Shown here: piece after piece, positions 60,868 to 64,000 of the stretch
How the letters are laid out: the number at the start of each line of letters is the position of its first letter
Numbering within the stretch: the stretch's first letter is position 1
Source of the DNA: Lentisphaeria bacterium
GTDB lineage: Bacteria > Verrucomicrobiota > Lentisphaeria > Victivallales > Victivallaceae
Direction of reading: 5' to 3'
DNA length: 64,000 nucleotides
Assembly (NCBI GenBank): GCA_017507125.1
Contig: JAFWBQ010000121.1
Coordinates: 33,790 to 97,789, forward strand
Notes under the pieces: generated by a model
The model's input: the letters and a program-made list of their open reading frames with translations, nothing else
What the model was told of the DNA's origin: nothing
The model's database searches: none
Translations under genes and position numbers: made by a program

Positions 60868-61602
60868 TTAGTAATATCTGAATTTCTGACTTGTCGCAAT
60901 AACTTCTCTGACCAGATCCTTGCGGTATATCTGGACATCGGATCTCTGGGTCCCGGTGCCTCCATCCATGGCACGGGGAACGTGATAGGCCCAGCGTCCG
61001 CCGTCAAGAGATTCGACGTGTCCGTCGGCGAAGGCGACATTGCCGCGGTTGACGTGGCGCAGATGAAGAAGCTGAGTCAGGGAGTTGCCTGTGGGGTGGA
61101 TCGAGGTCGTCGTGGTCCAAGTGCCGTCATTCCCGGGGGTGGCGGCTTCGCCCAGCAAAAAGTAGCTGCTGGGGAAGCGGATCTTTTCCAGCTTTATGCC
61201 GATACCCTTGTAGTTGGCGGCGCTGGCAGTCTGAAAGGGTGCTCCCAGACGGATCGGCTGAGGAGGACGGGGACAAATGCCGTAGGTTGCGTTTTCCTGA
61301 GAAGGACAGCTGGTTATCTTGCTGCCGGCAGTAATATAGTTTTTGACTTCGTAAAATGCCGCCCAGTTGGTGTCATAGCTTTTGCCGTTCACTCCTTTGC
61401 CCATGTAGAGGATACAGGCGCCCTTGTAGTCGTTGGCATAGAAGAGCATGACCTGAACACACTGTTTGAGGTTGTTGGTGCACTGTCCCTGCTTGGCACG
61501 TTCCCGTGCCTGCTGCAATGCCGGAAGCAGCATACTGGCAAGAATGGCAATGATGGCGATCACGACCAGGAGTTCGATCAACGTGAATTTTTGTTTTTTC
61601 AT
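60868..61602 (-). CDS. H-X9-DG-type pseudopilin
   Basis: A 244-residue prepilin-like protein of the DUF1559-like type. The ATG at 61602 has AGGAG 8 bases upstream; leader MKKQK followed by [36 protein letters not shown]. Position -1 is Lys. Near the C-terminus [13 protein letters not shown] gives the H-X9-DG signature with nine residues between His and Asp-Gly. Such proteins are hugely expanded in Lentisphaerota and often lie beside sugar-degrading enzymes and regulators, as here. The last 12 codons are repeated as DNA at 60749-60781. Confidence 0.88.
   Translation of the reverse strand: MKKQKFTLIELLVVIAIIAILASMLLPALQQARERAKQGQCTNNLKQCVQVMLFYANDYKGACILYMGKGVNGKSYDTNWAAFYEVKNYITAGSKITSCPSQENATYGICPRPPQPIRLGAPFQTASAANYKGIGIKLEKIRFPSSYFLLGEAATPGNDGTWTTTTSIHPTGNSLTQLLHLRHVNRGNVAFADGHVESLDGGRWAYHVPRAMDGGTGTQRSDVQIYRKDLVREVIATSQKFRYY
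60873..60905. repeat. 33-bp direct repeat, copy 2 (pseudopilin 3' end)
   Basis: Identical to 60749-60781, offset 124 bases. This copy encodes the last residues of the pseudopilin ([10 protein letters not shown]). Confidence 0.9.
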
Positions 61603-61618
61603 TCTATTTGCTCCTATT

Positions 61619-62560
61619 TTAGAAGAGTTTTGCAACAATAGGGACCGGAGGAGGTATATGGCGGACCTTTTTCGGAGATCTGCCGCTGTCTATCCATTGG
61701 CCGAGCAGCCGGGCTGCTGTCTTGGCTGCTGATTCGTTGGGATCAAGACGTATAAGTGCGTGGGGGATCCCCTGGGGGATCAGATATGCCATGGACTCCT
61801 GTTCCAGAATGAACGGGTGGGAACACTTCAGAGTTGTGCGCAAAAAATATTCTGTTCCCAGAAATGCGGTCAGGGTGTCAGGATCGGCTGTGATCTCTTC
61901 TGTTGCCGGAAGAGGCTTGTAGTCAAAGCGGGAGTAAGAGGGGATGTCTTTCCAGGGGAAAAGAACATCCTGACCGTTGATGGTCTGGAAGAGATAAGCC
62001 TTCTTCGTTCCGTAGTGGGCATGGCACTCTCTGACGATATCGTATTCGCCTGCTGTGCAGACCGAGACCGCCTCTGTCTTGGGACGTCCCATGAGCACAT
62101 AGGGGATCTTCAGTTCATGAAGGCGTTCAACAAAAGCAAGATGCTCCGAGGGGAAAATATTGCTGATAACGCCGCCGATCATTCCTCTGTTCCAGAGGGA
62201 TTCAAGTTTGCTGATCTGCTCTTTTTCGCTGCGGTAAAAGACCAGAAGGGGAGTGATCTGATGTTCTTCAAGGGCGAAGGTCAGAGTGGCTGCCCGATTG
62301 GAAAAATATCTGCTGCCGTTGAGGAGATGTTCTCCCTCTCTGTGATGGAACATCAATGCTGCCACAGGAATATGCTTCTTGACCATGGAACGGGCAAAAA
62401 TATTGGGCTGGTAGCCCATTTTTTCAGCGGTATCCAGGATCAGAGCCTTTTTTTCAGGGACGCAGGTGATTTTTCCCAGACGGTTGTTCAGTACCGCCGA
62501 GACCAGAGTCGGAGTCACGCCGCAAACTTGGGCTATGTCTTTCAAAGTAACACGAGGCAT
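61619..62560 (-). CDS. LacI-family transcriptional regulator
   Basis: A 313-residue protein. The ATG at 62560 has AGGAG 7 bases upstream and puts the helix-turn-helix at residues 4-23 ([21 protein letters not shown]) followed by the hinge helix region ([18 protein letters not shown]). The effector domain is shorter and less canonical than LacI ([15 protein letters not shown]...). A near-perfect palindrome with a central CG lies at 62574-62591 just before the gene. It is upstream of the pseudopilin and DUF4091-type genes and probably regulates this operon in response to a sugar. Confidence 0.87.
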   Translation of the reverse strand: MPRVTLKDIAQVCGVTPTLVSAVLNNRLGKITCVPEKKALILDTAEKMGYQPNIFARSMVKKHIPVAALMFHHREGEHLLNGSRYFSNRAATLTFALEEHQITPLLVFYRSEKEQISKLESLWNRGMIGGVISNIFPSEHLAFVERLHELKIPYVLMGRPKTEAVSVCTAGEYDIVRECHAHYGTKKAYLFQTINGQDVLFPWKDIPSYSRFDYKPLPATEEITADPDTLTAFLGTEYFLRTTLKCSHPFILEQESMAYLIPQGIPHALIRLDPNESAAKTAARLLGQWIDSGRSPKKVRHIPPPVPIVAKLF

Positions 62561-62573
62561 AAAAAAGCTCCTG

Positions 62574-62591
62574 TTATTCATCGTTGAATAA
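62574..62591. promoter_or_regulatory. Probable operator for the LacI-family regulator
   Basis: TTATTCATCGTTGAATAA: 7-base arms TTATTCA/TGAATAA are perfect inverted repeats, with TCGT in the centre. A central CpG in a 14-20 bp palindrome is typical of LacI-family sites. It lies 13 bases upstream of the ATG, consistent with autorepression. Confidence 0.6.
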
Positions 62592-62612
62592 ACTTTTTTA
62601 TTACAATACATC

Positions 62613-62641
62613 CACAATTTTCCAAATGCAAGCCGATAAAA
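62613..62641 (-). promoter_or_regulatory. Candidate promoter for the lacI-family gene
   Basis: On the minus strand TTGCAT is followed 17 bases later by TATTGT, ahead of the operator-like palindrome. Moderate match only; coordinates are approximate within a few bases. Confidence 0.4.
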
Positions 62642-62763
62642 AGAAAAAAATCAGAAAAATCCCGTAATTTTTTGAAAAAGGCTTTTTTGACATAGTCTGA
62701 GCGTAACGGGAGCAATTTTTTCTTACCCCGTCTTTGTGGATAACCATTTTTAAGCAGGAAATG

Positions 62764-64000
62764 TTATGCAAAGTCAAAAAGCATTTGATAGGCCTGTTCA
62801 GGAGTACCTCGAATCCTTCTTGGCCCTCTGCGTCCAATTGTATCACATGATTGAATCACACTTGTCAAATCGAAATAGTTCAGCAACACGCTGCGAATAA
62901 GAGTATATAATCTGTTGAAAGTATGTTTCCAATGTTTTTCCCATGAAATAAACCGAAGCAAAAGATACGCCAGTAATCCAGTCCAGATTTGCCATTTGAC
63001 AGCATTTTCGTTATATCCCATAAAATCCGCCAGTTGCAGAGTCTGTTTGAGTTCCTTGAAGAAAACTTCAATTCCCCAACGAGCCCGGTATAATTCACAA
63101 ACGGTAACTGGAGACCAATCAAAGTTATTTGTAATAAAGGTCATGAGAGTCATTTTCTTTTTAACCTCAACTTCAGCAGTTACTAACCGGAGTTCTTGAG
63201 AATAAAATCTTGCAGTATTTGTCACTGTCAGTTTGATTTTTTCATCACTGATTATACGGATTTTCTTTCTGTTGTATGTTCTCTTTGGGGGCTGTCCCAT
63301 AACTTTATGCTCAGATTCGGTTATCTTTCCTCTGCTGGAAATCGTCTGCTGTCCCATAACTTCATAGGCCATATTTTCCTTTTTACGGGTAACCCAGAAC
63401 ACACCTCGTTTATCAAGGGCATTGAGATGACAGAAATCCACGTAAGCTTTGTCAAAAACTGCTATTTCTCCAGCTTTCAGTCCCGCACATAGTTCAGGAG
63501 CAGTCTTTGGATCGGAATCTTTCGCGCTTTTAACGATAATAACATCAGGAAGAAAAGATTGCATATTCAGCCCGGTATGTGCTTTTACGGCAGCTTTCCT
63601 CCGACGGTGTTTGGCCCAGTCAAGACTGTTTGCCGTAAGTTGTATGGTGGTTGAATCAAATGCAAATAATGTTCGCTTGATTCGATGCGGAAGTCCGGGA
63701 TAACTGCGGCTGCTTTTGAAAAATTTTGGATAGGATTCTTTTAAATCGTTGTACACATACCAAAAAAGTTCCTCTGCCATATCGGCATTACGGTTGCGGT
63801 TAGCATATGACAAGCCATTTCGGGTAGGTGGAGTACAACGGCGGATTTGATTCAGCATTCCGGAATGATGTTGCAGACTGCCGCAAACATCGTTCAAACT
63901 TAATGAATGAGCCAGATGTTCATACAAAAGAGTCACCACATGACTGGTCGGACTGAATGCTCTGGTTTGAATTTTATACTTTTTTGCGAGAGAATCAATA
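62764..64000 (-). CDS. IS4-family transposase, N-terminus outside the window
   Basis: 411 residues are visible with the frame open to base 64000. N-terminal helical part (AHSLSLNDVCGSLQHHSGMLNQI, a DNA-binding region seen in IS4 members). Catalytic DDE set: Asp in LFAFDSTTIQL, Asp in IAVFDKAYVDF and Glu in the Y-R-x-R-W-x-I-E-x-F-F-K-E-L-K-Q block (the YREK signature). The reading frame has no interruption. AT-richer than the surrounding genes. The 3' inverted repeat could not be identified in the 62618-62763 spacer. Confidence 0.88.
   Translation of the reverse strand, partial: IDSLAKKYKIQTRAFSPTSHVVTLLYEHLAHSLSLNDVCGSLQHHSGMLNQIRRCTPPTRNGLSYANRNRNADMAEELFWYVYNDLKESYPKFFKSSRSYPGLPHRIKRTLFAFDSTTIQLTANSLDWAKHRRRKAAVKAHTGLNMQSFLPDVIIVKSAKDSDPKTAPELCAGLKAGEIAVFDKAYVDFCHLNALDKRGVFWVTRKKENMAYEVMGQQTISSRGKITESEHKVMGQPPKRTYNRKKIRIISDEKIKLTVTNTARFYSQELRLVTAEVEVKKKMTLMTFITNNFDWSPVTVCELYRARWGIEVFFKELKQTLQLADFMGYNENAVKWQIWTGLLAYLLLRFISWEKHWKHTFNRLYTLIRSVLLNYFDLTSVIQSCDTIGRRGPRRIRGTPEQAYQMLFDFA
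62764..64000 (-). mobile_element. IS4-family insertion sequence, partial
   Basis: Contains the DDE transposase; the element continues past the window edge. The end of the element lies somewhere between 62618 and 62763, upstream of the lacI-family gene. Confidence 0.7.

Noticed and set aside
57970..64000. att-site duplication of the tRNA-Val 3' end marking an integrated island
   Set aside because: No second copy of the T-arm/acceptor sequence was found in the rest of the window.

Overview
The window looks like a chromosomal piece of a Lentisphaerota (PVC superphylum, Victivallis-like) bacterium. This is inferred from gene content, not from a database search. The main evidence is: many prepilin-like proteins starting with an F-T-L-[VI]-E motif, one ending in the H-X9-DG signature; a four-gene pseudopilin cassette resembling the Verru_Chthon cassette of Verrucomicrobia; a complete type II secretion-like (T2SS) operon; and a LacI regulator / pseudopilin / DUF4091-type glycan enzyme locus. 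Genes are densely packed with many ATGA overlaps, and several clear sigma-70 promoters (TTGACA-N16/17-TATATT) are visible.

Layout. 1-5.2 kb: end of a NifX/NifB-like protein, HAD phosphatase, creatininase-family amidohydrolase, a large TIM-barrel enzyme, tRNA-Gly(CCC), a lipoprotein and TadA. 5.3-11.0 kb: four-gene pseudopilin cassette (H-, I-, J- and K-like). 11.1-12.4 kb: a GMP synthase whose glutaminase domain has shrunk and lost its catalytic motif. 12.5-24.9 kb: a Gly-rich secreted protein, then a contiguous T2SS operon in the order L/PilM, M/PilO, C/PilP, secretin D, E, F, G, H, I, J, K, plus a small secreted protein. 24.9-26.4 kb (minus): parvulin-like chaperone and TPR lipoprotein. 26.4-26.6 kb: a structured 197-bp element with terminal inverted repeats. 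26.8-43.0 kb (plus): DXS, a giant DUF3857/transglutaminase protein, metallo-beta-lactamase hydrolase, PyrK, PyrD, a MurB-Ddl fusion, a cysteine-less thioredoxin-fold protein, a three-segment beta-helix protein and a PglK/MsbA-like ABC exporter. 43.0-46.8 kb (minus): ThuA-like, Old Yellow Enzyme-like, VOC and M20 amidohydrolase genes. 46.9-54.7 kb (minus): gyrA-folP-cdaA-cdaR-ppiD-like-speD, probably one transcript that includes c-di-AMP synthesis. 54.8-57.7 kb (minus): two lipoproteins (one a C45-like Ntn hydrolase) and a GNAT acetyltransferase. 57.9 kb: tRNA-Val(TAC), followed by about 0.5 kb of repeat-rich non-coding DNA. 58.5-62.6 kb (minus): DUF4091-type enzyme, H-X9-DG pseudopilin and LacI regulator. 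62.8 kb to the end: an IS4-family transposase cut by the window edge.

The most notable observations are: (i) every non-K pseudopilin in the window lacks the canonical Gly at the prepilin cleavage site, while both K-type proteins keep it; (ii) a GMP synthase without a glutaminase triad; (iii) an AdoMet decarboxylase with a second, apparently non-processing domain; (iv) a MurB-Ddl fusion with a membrane tail; (v) the 197-bp inverted-repeat element; and (vi) a LacI-type palindrome placed for autoregulation. No CRISPR array, rRNA or prophage was seen.
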